From a virus, in IMG/VR virus record IMGVR_UViG_3300037804_000367, positions 62,001 through 126,000 of that record: DNA of 64,000 bases, one strand, 5' to 3'. Made by a program: the position numbers and the translations under genes. Each line of letters opens with the position of its first letter. The stretch's first letter is position 1. This document shows positions 1-8,166 of the stretch, piece by piece. The notes beneath the pieces were generated by a model. That model was not told where the DNA came from. It ran no database searches and saw only the letters and a list, made by a program, of their open reading frames with translations.

Positions 1-216
1 TTACAAGTGCTTTTTCATTTCTCGTTCTAATTTAAATTCTTGTATTTCTGTTTTACTTATTTTACAATCATGTGGGTGTTCTCCAAATCGATCAGACAAA
101 TTAGCATGCCCAGACCAGACCTGTCCTTTTGTAAACAACTCAATGCGTCCGTCTTCGAATTGTCGCATTAGAAACTTACTTTGTGGATTGTGAAATGTTC
201 TGAAAAAGTAAATCAT
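1..216 (-). CDS. Small unknown protein with KMxxHL-type C-terminal tag
   Basis: 71-residue protein of unknown function, complete in the window (stop TAA at 1-3). No family recognised. It ends in REMKKHL, the C-terminal tag shared by about 22 proteins here. Its ATG overlaps the TGA of the upstream gene (213..425), so the two are probably translationally coupled. It is the last visible gene of the unit driven by the promoter at 839-866. Confidence 0.6.
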   Translation of the reverse strand: MIYFFRTFHNPQSKFLMRQFEDGRIELFTKGQVWSGHANLSDRFGEHPHDCKISKTEIQEFKLEREMKKHL

Positions 217-425
217 TTTGTTTTAAATTTTACTTTACATTTCTTTGCTTCGGGAATATATAGATCATCATCGGACAGTATACTCATGGTATCTAACTCT
301 CCATCACACCATTCAATAGCTAAAAAGATATCATCTATCTTTTTATAAGTGTGAAAATATAGAGACGGTTTAGGATCATCTCGTTCGCCCATTGGCCATT
401 CATATGTTTTGTTTACTTTAAGCAC
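213..425 (-). CDS. Small unknown protein, GTG start
   Basis: 70 residues, function not recognised. The start is GTG, preceded by GAGG at a suitable distance. It overlaps the end of the upstream gene by 8 nt. Acidic in the middle and lysine-rich at the end (KKCKVKFKTK). It lacks the KMxxHL tag. Promoter-distal member of the 418..807 operon. Confidence 0.55.
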   Translation of the reverse strand: MLKVNKTYEWPMGERDDPKPSLYFHTYKKIDDIFLAIEWCDGELDTMSILSDDDLYIPEAKKCKVKFKTK

Positions 426-807
426 TTTTAAAATCCTCGTGTAGACCTGCTAATCCAATTTTAACAGAATGTAAATGGTTTTTGATTAGAGAGCAAACAT
501 AGCCAGTTTGATCAATAGGTTTTTTGGGAATCATTTCAGGTTGGTTTATACGTTTGGCCATCCATGTCATAACTTCATGAGTGCATTCGTTCATTACCTT
601 AAACGCAATTTTGTCACTGACTTCCTGTTCGATCAATGCTAGTGCAACTTGCTTTCCGATTATATAAATAGGTGAACAGTCATTTGTATTAAAACCAGGT
701 TTAAAATGATCAGCTAATGCCTTCTCGATTTTATTCTCTAACCGTTTGATTTTTTTCTTTTCCAACATTCTCTGATGATTTCTGATGTTCTCTTTTTTGG
801 AACTCAT
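418..807 (-). CDS. Unknown protein, first gene after a sigma70-like promoter
   Basis: 129 residues. The N-terminal 30 residues are very basic (KKENIRNHQRMLEKKKIKRL), suggesting nucleic-acid or ribosome contact, but no family is recognised. A clear TTGACT-N16-TATATT promoter lies 32 nt upstream (839-866) and AGGACGATTAAT supplies the ribosome site. First gene of a three-gene run. Confidence 0.65.
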   Translation of the reverse strand: MSSKKENIRNHQRMLEKKKIKRLENKIEKALADHFKPGFNTNDCSPIYIIGKQVALALIEQEVSDKIAFKVMNECTHEVMTWMAKRINQPEMIPKKPIDQTGYVCSLIKNHLHSVKIGLAGLHEDFKSA

Positions 808-838
808 ATTAATCGTCCTGTTATTTTTTACCTATTCT

Positions 839-866
839 AATATACACCCTTAACTAGATAAGTCAA
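839..866 (-). promoter_or_regulatory. Sigma70-like promoter P1
   Basis: Minus strand TTGACT (-35, 861-866), 16-nt spacer, TATATT (-10, 839-844), followed by a conserved GAATAGGTAA-like leader. One of 15 near-identical promoters in the window. Drives 418..807 and genes downstream. Confidence 0.8.
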
Positions 867-1114
867 CTACAAATCAAATGTTTTTTCATCGTTTGTTCTA
901 AAATGTGAGTGGTCACTTCTGCCTTTTTTACAATAGTGCATTGTTTAAGTATTGATTTGTCAGCTGACCATTTAATAACCCACTGCAAGGTTTGTTCGTT
1001 TAAGCTAAAGATATTTTTATGTTCTGTTCTTAAATATCGTATTTCATTCTCAACTACAAGGCTACCACTTGCGGTAGTACCATACAATCTTCTTTTGCGC
1101 TTATAATATTTCAT
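863..1114 (-). CDS. Unknown protein with KMxxHL tag
   Basis: 83 residues, strongly basic N-terminus (MKYYKRKRRLYG), no recognised family. It ends EQTMKKHLICS, a tag copy. Its ATG overlaps the TGA of the upstream gene, whose own tag codons (AAGGAACAC) contain the Shine-Dalgarno for this gene. Its stop overlaps the P1 -35 box. Confidence 0.6.
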   Translation of the reverse strand: MKYYKRKRRLYGTTASGSLVVENEIRYLRTEHKNIFSLNEQTLQWVIKWSADKSILKQCTIVKKAEVTTHILEQTMKKHLICS

Positions 1115-1623
1115 GACAAGTGTTCCTTCATTTTACGATCTAATATATACTGATCATACTTGAGTTTTGAAATTTCCTTTATTTGATTATATTCCAAATT
1201 AGTATGAATAAATTCTGCTGAATCGCCATAGCTATTAGGTATAGTGAAAGGACTTTCAAAATAAAACGTGTTATTATTATAACCAGTACATTGATAACAT
1301 GGGTCACCGTGATAATAAAACATCTGAAAGAATTTACCAATAAGTAGTTTACTTTTATTGTCAATTGTATCTTGATGAGATTTCATTTTGATAAAGGTCT
1401 TTGCTTGGTTGTAAAATTGTTTAGTTGTAGGCTTGTACAATTTTTCGAAATCTCGAACAGATTCTACAAACACAAATCCATTACAACATTTTAAAGTAAC
1501 CCACTCGTGTAAAGCATTTTCATCATGGTCCCAATTAGTATCATATTGCTCTAATGTTACTGCGACACAAACATCGTGGTCATGAGAGGTCCAATATGAT
1601 TTTAACAAATTATTATAGTTCAT
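1111..1623 (-). CDS. Unknown 170-residue protein with KMxxHL tag
   Basis: No family recognised. Rich in aromatic and Asn residues, with scattered Cys/His (HDHDVC near residue 14) but no clear metal-site spacing. It ends LDRKMKEHLS. ATGA overlaps with both neighbours suggest coupling to the repeat protein at 1620..1991. Confidence 0.6.
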   Translation of the reverse strand: MNYNNLLKSYWTSHDHDVCVAVTLEQYDTNWDHDENALHEWVTLKCCNGFVFVESVRDFEKLYKPTTKQFYNQAKTFIKMKSHQDTIDNKSKLLIGKFFQMFYYHGDPCYQCTGYNNNTFYFESPFTIPNSYGDSAEFIHTNLEYNQIKEISKLKYDQYILDRKMKEHLS

Positions 1624-1991
1624 ATTAAATGCTCACTCATCTTTTCTTCTAATTGCTGTTCAATAATTTGTTGCTTGGAATGATCGAATCTATTTTCATC
1701 ATACCATTTGTCTATGTGCTGTAGACAGTGCCTCTGAAGGTAACCACCAAATTGCAACACTTTTGCACCTGGTCTTATATTCCATTTGTATGACAAGTAT
1801 TCAGATGCTAGTTCACCGAACCTCAAACCATTCCAATCGAAAGTGTCACTATTAAACCATTTATCAAAATGATCACTGCAATGAATACACAACATACTCA
1901 CTGAAGTTAATGGGAATGTTTGTTCAGAGTACCACTCGTCAAAGTGACGAGCATTAGCTGAGAACCATTCATTTGTGTATTCAATTTTCAT
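1620..1991 (-). CDS. FDKWFD-repeat protein 1
   Basis: 123 residues, a divergent member of the 25-residue FDKWFD repeat family. The N-terminal cap MKIEYTNEWFSAN is followed by ARHFDEWYSEQTF, SDHFDKWFNSDTFDW, an irregular middle segment, LQHIDKWYDENRF, and the tag EEKMSEHLI. Each unit probably forms a two-helix hairpin of an alpha-solenoid; this is inferred from periodicity only. Coupled by ATGA to the gene downstream. Confidence 0.65.
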   Translation of the reverse strand: MKIEYTNEWFSANARHFDEWYSEQTFPLTSVSMLCIHCSDHFDKWFNSDTFDWNGLRFGELASEYLSYKWNIRPGAKVLQFGGYLQRHCLQHIDKWYDENRFDHSKQQIIEQQLEEKMSEHLI

Positions 1992-2767
1992 TAGTTTAGA
2001 TGTAGTTTCATCTTTTTAAATAATTCAATATTATCATAAGCATCGTCACTGGCTGTTTCAGCTTGTTCAAATGTTTTATTTAATTCAAGAGCAATCAAGT
2101 TGATGAGAAATTTATATCGCGTGTCCTTTACCAATCCGCAATATTTTAAATCAATTCCCAAATCATCTATCGGATTATCATTACAGCTTAAATTTGTTAA
2201 ATTAATACTGACATCATTTAATTGTTTCGTAAAGTAAAATAATCCCTTGCATTCAAGTTGCTCTAAAATGGAATACCAATCACCAGATGAATAATTTTTA
2301 CGATCGTTTTTTCGTTTGCTATCTCCTGTCAAGGCTCTTCTTGCTGGTGGAAGGGGACATGATAAATCCAATTTATCAGATATCAATTCTAAATTTTCAT
2401 ATTTTAACTTTTCTTGTATACTTGTTATGCATAATCCGAAAGTTGATTTTAATTCACATCCATTCTTGTCCAAACGTAACAATATATAATTCAAAGGCAC
2501 ACGAGGCGATTCATTAAATTTTATTCGATTTCCATATGTCCTAGTCGTGTGGTAATAACCATAACCTGACTTTACACGGTATTGTTTATAATATCCCACT
2601 ACTTTAAAATCACAACCTTCATTAAAGTTTGTTCCCATGTATCCTTTTATAATTTTAAACTTTGAACCGATTGGAAACTGTGGATGATCTTTAGGATCGA
2701 AAGTTTTAATATGATCACTGACTAATTTTCTTGCAGTAGAGTTGTAATACATTTCTTGAAATTTCAT
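1991..2767 (-). CDS. Unknown 258-residue protein with KMxxHL tag
   Basis: No recognised domain. Residues ~25-110 are Gly/Tyr-rich and beta-like (GSKFKIIKGYMG, VVGYYKQY), and the C-terminal half looks helical. It ends IELFKKMKLHLN, a tag copy. Start TTCAAGAAATG lacks a strong ribosome site. It sits inside the first repeat-protein cluster. Confidence 0.6.
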   Translation of the reverse strand: MKFQEMYYNSTARKLVSDHIKTFDPKDHPQFPIGSKFKIIKGYMGTNFNEGCDFKVVGYYKQYRVKSGYGYYHTTRTYGNRIKFNESPRVPLNYILLRLDKNGCELKSTFGLCITSIQEKLKYENLELISDKLDLSCPLPPARRALTGDSKRKNDRKNYSSGDWYSILEQLECKGLFYFTKQLNDVSINLTNLSCNDNPIDDLGIDLKYCGLVKDTRYKFLINLIALELNKTFEQAETASDDAYDNIELFKKMKLHLN

Positions 2768-2773
2768 TAGAAG

Positions 2774-3061
2774 TTATCCATTTATTAGTTGATTAATTAT
2801 CATGGGCAAGTGACGGAGGACGTCATCTTCAGGAGTTGGAAAATGTTTTTTGTCTTTATCATCGCTTGAAGTTACTACTACACCAGCTCTCTTCATTAGC
2901 GTGCACTGAGAAAGATGTAGTTCGCAAACACTTCTCTCTAATGATTTACTACAACCAGTAGTCATGTCTCGAAGCGTGACAGATTTTTTAGATACTTTTA
3001 TAATCTTATATTGATGAGTAACGTGATTGTGTTCCCATTCATCTCTTAATTTCAAAACCAT
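2774..3061 (-). CDS. Unknown 95-residue protein
   Basis: No family recognised. The N-terminal half (LRDEWEHNHVTHQYKIIKV...VTLRDMTTG) reads like a small beta barrel. It ends MIINQLING and lacks the KMxxHL tag. Ribosome site AAGGAGTATTGAA precedes ATG. Separated by 28 nt from the repeat gene upstream. Confidence 0.55.
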   Translation of the reverse strand: MVLKLRDEWEHNHVTHQYKIIKVSKKSVTLRDMTTGCSKSLERSVCELHLSQCTLMKRAGVVVTSSDDKDKKHFPTPEDDVLRHLPMIINQLING

Positions 3062-3089
3062 TTCAATACTCCTTTTGTATTTCAGATAG

Positions 3090-3383
3090 TTAAATTAAAT
3101 GTTTTGCCATCTTTTGTTCTAAATTTGTAATTAAAATTTGTTCTTTGGATTGTTTATATATCTCTGGATAGTACCAAGTATCGATATATTCAATACAATA
3201 ATAAGATAGATAACTTGTATACTGCCAATCAAACGTTCCTAGTTCAAACCAATCGTGAAAATAATCTTTACAGTATACAGCCAATAACCAACTCTCTTTC
3301 CATTTAAAAGTGGTCTTATCGAACCACTTGTGGAACAATTGATGGTTTTGTTGGAACCAAATATTTGAATAATCAATATGCAT
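3090..3383 (-). CDS. FDKWFD-repeat protein 2
   Basis: 97 residues: N-cap MHIDYSNIWFQQN, three repeat units (HKWFDKTTFKW, HDWFELGTFDW, IDTWYYPEIY) and the tag LEQKMAKHLI. The same length as 3383..3676 and clearly its sister, suggesting local duplication. Its start codon overlaps the stop of that gene. Confidence 0.7.
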   Translation of the reverse strand: MHIDYSNIWFQQNHQLFHKWFDKTTFKWKESWLLAVYCKDYFHDWFELGTFDWQYTSYLSYYCIEYIDTWYYPEIYKQSKEQILITNLEQKMAKHLI

Positions 3384-3676
3384 TATATTAAATGTCTCTT
3401 CATCATCTCTTCAAGATGTAACTGCCGTAGTTGCTGTTTTGTTTCATCAAATATTTTTTTGTGGTACCAAGTGTCTAAATTGTCCATACAATACATTATC
3501 AGATATTCACTATATGACCAACTAAATGTTTTGCGATCAAACCAAATATCAAAATGCTCAGGACAACATCTTGCCAACATCCAACTACGACTCCACAAAA
3601 ACGTGTCTTTGTTAAACCATATAGGTAAAGTGCTTCTATTTGCAGAAAACCATCTAGTTGTGTACTCGATTTCCAT
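3383..3676 (-). CDS. FDKWFD-repeat protein 3
   Basis: 97 residues: cap MEIEYTTRWFSAN, three units (PIWFNKDTFLW, FDIWFDRKTFSW, LDTWYHKKIF), then the tag EEMMKRHLI. Each unit ends in a conserved Cys (ARCC, IMYC). Overlaps the 3' end of the cupin gene by 23 nt. Function unknown. Confidence 0.7.
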   Translation of the reverse strand: MEIEYTTRWFSANRSTLPIWFNKDTFLWSRSWMLARCCPEHFDIWFDRKTFSWSYSEYLIMYCMDNLDTWYHKKIFDETKQQLRQLHLEEMMKRHLI

Positions 3677-4169
3677 TTTTGATCTTTTCGCTTGTTTGAT
3701 TTACACTATGTCTTGTTTCTTCTTGAGCTATTTGTTTATCGACATTTCCAATATACCAAATACCTTGATGTATTTTTGACCATACTGTTTTTCCATTTAC
3801 TGATCTTTCAAATATTCCGGTCGTATCACTATTTGATAAATTAATAGCGTTCCATTTATATTTTCCGAATGAGATGAATAATGTTAAAGTGTTTGGCTCA
3901 ACATATTCTATTTTATGAAATCGTTTTGATTTATGCCAAATAAAACTGAGAAAATTATACTGTTTAAATATCGGATTTTGAAATCCTATTCGTTCTATGT
4001 AACCACCTTTTAGAACTATACTCAAATAATTGAAAGGGTGATTGTGTAATAATTGTGTAGTGTCCTGTCCAATAAATCTATGTAGACGTATATGTATTTT
4101 CCAAAACTTTAATATTGTGAATCGTTTTAATAGATTTGGAATGGTTGTATATTTTTTAAAGAATATCAT
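3654..4169 (-). CDS. Cupin-like protein
   Basis: 171 residues. The HNHPFNYLSIVLKGGYIER segment (residues ~40-60) is a cupin metal-binding His-x-His followed by the LKGGY turn of small phage/bacterial cupins. A second His lies in FHKIEYVEP. It may bind a metal and a small ligand; substrate unknown. A second, more divergent cupin is at 7427..7831. Stop is TAG, inside the next repeat gene. Confidence 0.6.
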   Translation of the reverse strand: MIFFKKYTTIPNLLKRFTILKFWKIHIRLHRFIGQDTTQLLHNHPFNYLSIVLKGGYIERIGFQNPIFKQYNFLSFIWHKSKRFHKIEYVEPNTLTLFISFGKYKWNAINLSNSDTTGIFERSVNGKTVWSKIHQGIWYIGNVDKQIAQEETRHSVNQTSEKIKNGNRVHN

Positions 4170-4174
4170 AATTG

Positions 4175-4702
4175 TTATTTAGTTAGATGTTTTGTCATAG
4201 ATTTTTCTAAGTGCTCTATTTTCATTTGTTGTTTTGAAAAGTTTTTATACTTTGATTTATCATACCAAATATCGATATGTTGGATGCAAAATTCTGGAAG
4301 AGAGAATGAACAATCCCAATGAAACTTATCTTTGTCCCACCACTTGTCAAAATGATCACTACACTTTTCACTTAAATACCATGAGTTTTCCCAAATGAAT
4401 TTATCAGCGTCCCACCAAAAGTTAAAATCTTTAGAACACCACCTTGCTAATGTTCCACTCTGTGTCCAATCAAATGTATCTGTATCAAACCATACCTTTA
4501 TGTGCTGTCCACAATGAGTAGCAAATGCTGAACTAAATGAGTTCCAAAACACCTGCGTGTGATCAAACCAAATAGATATTTTATTATTGCAATGCTCGAT
4601 TAAAAACATTATATAGTTCCAATCGAATGTTTTACTATCAAACCAATCGGATATTAAATGAGAGTGTTGCTTAAACCAAATTTCATTATATGTAATTTCC
4701 AT
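4175..4702 (-). CDS. FDKWFD-repeat protein 4 (six units)
   Basis: 175 residues, the longest family member: six units such as SDWFDSKTFDW, KVWFDTDTFDW, NFWWDADKFIW, DKWWDKDKFHW and DIWYDKSKY, each followed by a helix ending in Cys (IEHC, ATHC, ARWC, SEKC, PEFC). Tag LEKSMTKHLTK. I chose ATG at 4702; a TTG at 4705 is also possible. The upstream repeat gene stops with TAG two codons before and in the same frame, so amber readthrough would fuse the two. Confidence 0.7.
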   Translation of the reverse strand: MEITYNEIWFKQHSHLISDWFDSKTFDWNYIMFLIEHCNNKISIWFDHTQVFWNSFSSAFATHCGQHIKVWFDTDTFDWTQSGTLARWCSKDFNFWWDADKFIWENSWYLSEKCSDHFDKWWDKDKFHWDCSFSLPEFCIQHIDIWYDKSKYKNFSKQQMKIEHLEKSMTKHLTK

Positions 4703-4705
4703 CAA

Positions 4706-5080
4706 CTAATCCATATGTTCGGTCATTTTAAAATAAAGGTTTTGTTCTTGTAATTCTATTTTTGTGGCCTTAAATTGTTGTTGATCAAACCAAATATCAA
4801 TATGCTCGAAACAATGTACAACTAATTCCCATCTTGAAGTATAATTGAACTTATCAATATCAAACCATATCAAAAATTTATCAGAACAACATCTCGCTAT
4901 TTGAAGAGATCCGTGTTGAAAATTATAAGTGTTTGGATCAAACCAAATGTCAAATTTTTCAGGGCAATGTTCAGCTAATAAATTGCTAAAATTAAAGTCG
5001 AACTTTTTTGGATTATACCAACTGTCAAAATACTGTGCGTTTTCATTGAACCATTTATATGAGTAGCAAACAGATTGCAT
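4706..5080 (-). CDS. FDKWFD-repeat protein 5
   Basis: 124 residues with four units (FDSWYNPKKFDF, FDIWFDPNTYNF, FLIWFDIDKFNY, IDIWFDQQQF), Cys at the end of each second helix, and the tag LYFKMTEHMD. N-cap VCYSYKWFNEN. Terminates with TAG, immediately followed in frame by the start region of 4175..4702. Confidence 0.7.
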   Translation of the reverse strand: MQSVCYSYKWFNENAQYFDSWYNPKKFDFNFSNLLAEHCPEKFDIWFDPNTYNFQHGSLQIARCCSDKFLIWFDIDKFNYTSRWELVVHCFEHIDIWFDQQQFKATKIELQEQNLYFKMTEHMD

Positions 5081-5316
5081 CAGGGCCTCTGTGAATCGTT
5101 TTTGCCACGTGCTGAAGGCTGTTCGATTAAAGACTCCAATGTGTGATCATCTTCAATGTCTATACCTAAATAAGAGGCTCTTTTAACAGCATCTTCGATA
5201 GTGTCTTTTGCATATGTATTTCTATTATGAGCATATCTTCTAGCCATCCAAAGAGTGTCCCAAATAATGGATCTCAATTTACTATTTTCTTGCTCGAGTA
5301 GTTTATTTTTATTCAT
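5080..5316 (-). CDS. Small helical protein
   Basis: 78 residues. It opens with a leucine/charged helix (NKNKLLEQENSKLRSIIWDTLWMAR) resembling a short coiled coil, and a predicted helical middle follows. No tag, no recognised family. Overlaps neighbours by 1 nt on each side. Confidence 0.5.
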   Translation of the reverse strand: MNKNKLLEQENSKLRSIIWDTLWMARRYAHNRNTYAKDTIEDAVKRASYLGIDIEDDHTLESLIEQPSARGKNDSQRP

Positions 5317-5966
5317 TAGCTATTCATGTGTTGTTTCATTTTTTGCATAAGAGGCATTTCCTCAAATTCAGAAAGAATAGTTTTACAATGTTGACCACTT
5401 AAAGCTGCTAGAACTTCAGCAATCATTTGCTCATTACCAGGTTCAATTTTTATCTGCATTGTGGTACATGCAGTGTCGTGAAAATAAGTGTCATTGCCTT
5501 TTGGTAAATCTAATGATTTTATAACAGATCTCCAGTAACCTGCACGAGCCTGTGCTTTATCTCTTTCGGACAGTTTATCTTCGAGTCTTTTCTGAATCTT
5601 TTTCTGTCTATCATAACAACTCTGTATCATTTTTGTGAGTTTGCCATCTAAAAAATCTAGCACGTCTTGTTGACAATAAGAGTCACCTTCAAATATTTTT
5701 GTGGATGATGCAGTCAATTCACTTTGATTATAATCACAGACTTTTAGTTTTAACTTAGTACCTGTCCACTTTGCATAATGACCATCTACTTGAGTAAGAT
5801 CAACTCGCCAATCTCTTTTATCAGGAGTTTCGAAAATAAAATAATTATATCCTTTGCTGGTGACTTCGTACCCGTTTGGAAGCTGTGCTACCAGTTCATT
5901 AATACCAAACACGATAGAAGATCTTACAGAGTTCCAAACTTCCGGATCGTATGTTTTATTTTCCAT
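5316..5966 (-). CDS. Unknown 216-residue protein with KMxxHL tag
   Basis: An N-terminal alpha/beta part (ELVAQLPNGYEVTSKGYNYFIFETPDKRDWRVDL) is followed by a long charged coiled coil (~residues 115-150, DRQKKIQKRLEDKLSERDKA) and ends LMQKMKQHMNS, a tag copy. No family recognised. Start is supported by GAAAAATAGTATC upstream within the new small gene. Confidence 0.6.
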   Translation of the reverse strand: MENKTYDPEVWNSVRSSIVFGINELVAQLPNGYEVTSKGYNYFIFETPDKRDWRVDLTQVDGHYAKWTGTKLKLKVCDYNQSELTASSTKIFEGDSYCQQDVLDFLDGKLTKMIQSCYDRQKKIQKRLEDKLSERDKAQARAGYWRSVIKSLDLPKGNDTYFHDTACTTMQIKIEPGNEQMIAEVLAALSGQHCKTILSEFEEMPLMQKMKQHMNS

Positions 5967-5970
5967 GATA

Positions 5971-6099
5971 CTATTTTTCCTTTTTGTCTTGAGATGTACG
6001 AATGCCTAACCACTGAAAAACTCTTGTTTCTAGCTCTTTAAATTTCTTTCGATCGTCTTTAATCCTTTGCTTCTTCTGATTCTTTTTAGATTTTTTCAT
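5971..6099 (-). CDS. Very small basic protein (42 aa)
   Basis: An ORF of 42 codons starting MKKSKKNQKKQRIKDDRK and ending TSQDKKEK with a TAG stop. Highly basic N-terminal half, amphipathic helix likely. Its ATG overlaps the TAA of 6099..6347 (TAATG), and it fills the gap before 5316..5966, so it fits the packed operon. Function unknown. Confidence 0.5.
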   Translation of the reverse strand: MKKSKKNQKKQRIKDDRKKFKELETRVFQWLGIRTSQDKKEK

Positions 6100-6347
6100 T
6101 ACATGCAGTCGTCCATATGAGCGTTAAGATTATTTTCAAGAGTTTTATTATCACAGTCAACTGCTGGATACAATTCACAGTTTTCCTCTCCACATTTTGA
6201 CCAGCTCTTAACTAAAGATTCAGCTTGGTCGCAATTGCGATCGATGTACTGTTCGCAAACTTTCTTTGCATTTTGCTCAGTGGTTTCAATTTCTTCATTG
6301 AGCCATTCACAGCCGTTCATTGTAGAGTAATAAAATTTTAGTAACAT
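6099..6347 (-). CDS. Small acidic Cys-rich protein
   Basis: 82 residues with eight cysteines without zinc-ribbon spacing. Ends LENNLNAHMDDCM, a weak tag match. First gene after promoter P2 (6378-6405). Ribosome site AAGGATTTAAA. Unknown function. Confidence 0.55.
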   Translation of the reverse strand: MLLKFYYSTMNGCEWLNEEIETTEQNAKKVCEQYIDRNCDQAESLVKSWSKCGEENCELYPAVDCDNKTLENNLNAHMDDCM

Positions 6348-6377
6348 TTTAAATCCTTCGTTTTTCTTACCTATTTT

Positions 6378-6405
6378 AATATACCCCCTTAACTAGATAA
6401 GTCAA
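6378..6405 (-). promoter_or_regulatory. Sigma70-like promoter P2
   Basis: TTGACT (6400-6405), 16-nt spacer, TATATT at the -10 (6378-6383). Transcribes 6099..6347 and the repeat cluster below. It sits directly after terminator T1, marking a transcription-unit border. Confidence 0.8.
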
Positions 6406-6413
6406 CTCCAAAC

Positions 6414-6447
6414 AAAAAAAGATCCTATAAAATAGGATCTTTTTTTG
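6414..6447 (-). terminator. Intrinsic terminator T1 (bidirectional form)
   Basis: GATCCTAT-AAA-ATAGGATC stem flanked by A7 and T8. In the minus direction it ends the 6461..7087 unit and precedes P2. Confidence 0.85.
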
Positions 6448-6460
6448 ATATTTGTAACTA

Positions 6461-7087
6461 CTAAAGTCTGTTTTTTCTACTTAAAAGTTTCTTTAGTTTT
6501 GATGAACTATTGAACGTGTCCATTGCTTCAATGATTATATCCCTAAGATATTTGTAACTCTTATCATCTTCTGTGAAGAATCTCAATGCTATTGCAGTTG
6601 CTATTTCAATACGAGGATCGTCATGTGAGTATTTGTGATTTTTTGACCAAGGCATTCCTAAATGATCCTGCACGTCTAATAATATTTTTCCGTGCTTCTC
6701 AGCCTCTTGCATCATTCCCATTCCACAATTAGTACCCAACCACTGAATAACCGAAGCGATATCCTTACAAGTAGCTGAACTAATTTGGTCACGTTCTAGT
6801 AATTGAGGTAAGAAATCTTCATGCTTGTGATTCCAATCTCTCCAAACCTTATAAAACCAATGTTCATACCCGTTTGATTTTGTTCGTTCAAATGAGTGTC
6901 CTTTGTGATCAGGACGGATAGCAGCATTTAAATCCGTCAATGACTGTCTAATATTACAAATAGAACATAAATTCTCAGGTGTACAATCTGCAAGACCTCC
7001 GTCTTCATTATCACATTCAAGACCTTCAACTTGGTGCTCCAATCTCATTTTACAATCATTTAATAATTCTAATTGTGCGGTATCCAT
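6461..7087 (-). CDS. Unknown 208-residue protein with Cys pair
   Basis: Function not recognised. Contains CTPENLCSIC and HKGH elements that might bind zinc, and a helical C-terminal half (IEIATAIALRFF). I place the start at the ATG preceded by AAGGAAAAAATGAA rather than 10 codons upstream. Overlaps the upstream gene. TAG stop is followed by terminator T1. Last gene of the long unit that starts at P3. Confidence 0.6.
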   Translation of the reverse strand: MDTAQLELLNDCKMRLEHQVEGLECDNEDGGLADCTPENLCSICNIRQSLTDLNAAIRPDHKGHSFERTKSNGYEHWFYKVWRDWNHKHEDFLPQLLERDQISSATCKDIASVIQWLGTNCGMGMMQEAEKHGKILLDVQDHLGMPWSKNHKYSHDDPRIEIATAIALRFFTEDDKSYKYLRDIIIEAMDTFNSSSKLKKLLSRKNRL

Positions 7088-7437
7088 TTCATTTTTTCCT
7101 TGTGCGATTGTATACATTCCATCTTTGCAACCTCGTGCGATTTTTCAGCTCTGATGTTTTGATATGTTTGTTGATGTACTAATACTTTATTCTTTTCTAA
7201 AATCAAGTTTCGACAAATGCTTTTAGGAATCCACAAGCTAGGATTATTTGCAAATGAAAATAGATAATGAGTTTCTGTTTCACGTTCTATCGATTCAAAA
7301 CTAATTGAACGATGATAATAATTTGGATCAGATCCCCATTGAAAAACTGATTTGCTTCCGTGATAACTTTCGCCCCAACTTGGACATCCCATTGATTCCC
7401 ATTGATCAAATGCTTCTATGTAATGATCACCGTGCAT
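7069..7437 (-). CDS. Unknown 122-residue protein
   Basis: No family recognised. Trp/Tyr-rich N-terminus (EAFDQWESMGCPSWGESYHG), beta-like middle (ETHYLFSFANNPSLWIP). Ends KEKMKWIPHN, which is not a clean tag copy. Overlaps both neighbours (11-19 nt). Confidence 0.55.
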   Translation of the reverse strand: MHGDHYIEAFDQWESMGCPSWGESYHGSKSVFQWGSDPNYYHRSISFESIERETETHYLFSFANNPSLWIPKSICRNLILEKNKVLVHQQTYQNIRAEKSHEVAKMECIQSHKEKMKWIPHN

Positions 7438-7831
7438 TTGCTACCTTCCTTCCGTGAGTGAGGGTTATCATTTTATCATCAGTTTCATTATATTCAAACC
7501 ACTCATCTTTCCATTTTCCTCTGAAGCTAATCGCCCAAGCAGTTTTTGTGCAATGTATTTTATGGACATTGTCACGAGGAGTGTACTTGACATTTCCCAT
7601 CTTAAATTTCTTCAAGGATGATTGTTTTGTTTCAACATCCATAATCTGTTCTTGTACATTTCCTTTCAACCAAAACGTCAATGCATTGAAAGCATGAGAA
7701 TGAAAATTTTCTCTGTCGTTCGGATTAAATTTTAGTAACACAATTGAAAACAACCATTTGATTTCAATCAACCAATATCCACTAACGCCTGAATTTGGTC
7801 CGCCATCCGATTTCTTTTTGAATATTAACAT
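7427..7831 (-). CDS. Cupin-like protein
   Basis: 134 residues from the ATG preceded by GGAAAGGAC. NFHSHAFNALTFWLKG at residues ~44-59 is a cupin HxH metal site plus the LKG turn; a second conserved His appears in NVHKIHCTK. Paralogous in architecture to 3654..4169. Substrate unknown. Start overlaps the end of the deaminase-like gene. Confidence 0.6.
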   Translation of the reverse strand: MLIFKKKSDGGPNSGVSGYWLIEIKWLFSIVLLKFNPNDRENFHSHAFNALTFWLKGNVQEQIMDVETKQSSLKKFKMGNVKYTPRDNVHKIHCTKTAWAISFRGKWKDEWFEYNETDDKMITLTHGRKVANAR

Positions 7832-8166
7832 ATCGGATTGTCCTTTCCGTAAGCAGTTCTCCACCTTGTAAGACCACGTTCCTTCAAAGCAGACATGCAA
7901 TTATCACAAACATAAGTGTGGCCCTCTAATACAATATAACAATCAGTGAGATCTTGATCTCCTGCATTTACCAAAGCACTTATTTCAGCGTGATGAGATT
8001 GACCACAAACCTCTTTACATAAGTGATATCCTTCTCCAGTTTCCATCCCGACACGAGGACACTCAGTCACTTCGTCATTTGATATGGAATTACTTCCGGT
8101 AGAAATTTCCGTTCCATATCTAAAAATTGTTGCATGTACAACTTGTTTTAAACATTCCTGACTCAT
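7825..8166 (-). CDS. dCMP/cytidine deaminase-like zinc enzyme
   Basis: 113 residues. The zinc-dependent deaminase signature is visible as HAEISAL (His + catalytic Glu) followed by VCDNCMSAL (the PCxxC-equivalent Cys pair, with Val for Pro). The preceding CPR...GEGYHLC..VCGQSHHAE stretch resembles phage deoxycytidylate deaminase-like proteins. Probably acts in nucleotide supply along with DHFR at 25013..25492. It is short, so an alternative nucleotide-deaminase role is possible. Confidence 0.65.
   Translation of the reverse strand: MSQECLKQVVHATIFRYGTEISTGSNSISNDEVTECPRVGMETGEGYHLCKEVCGQSHHAEISALVNAGDQDLTDCYIVLEGHTYVCDNCMSALKERGLTRWRTAYGKDNPIC

Noticed and set aside
909-1106. Plus-strand frames opposite minus-strand genes (for example 909..1106, 3378..3779, 56905..57294)
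   Set aside because: They are antisense shadows of clear genes, without ribosome sites or recognisable products.
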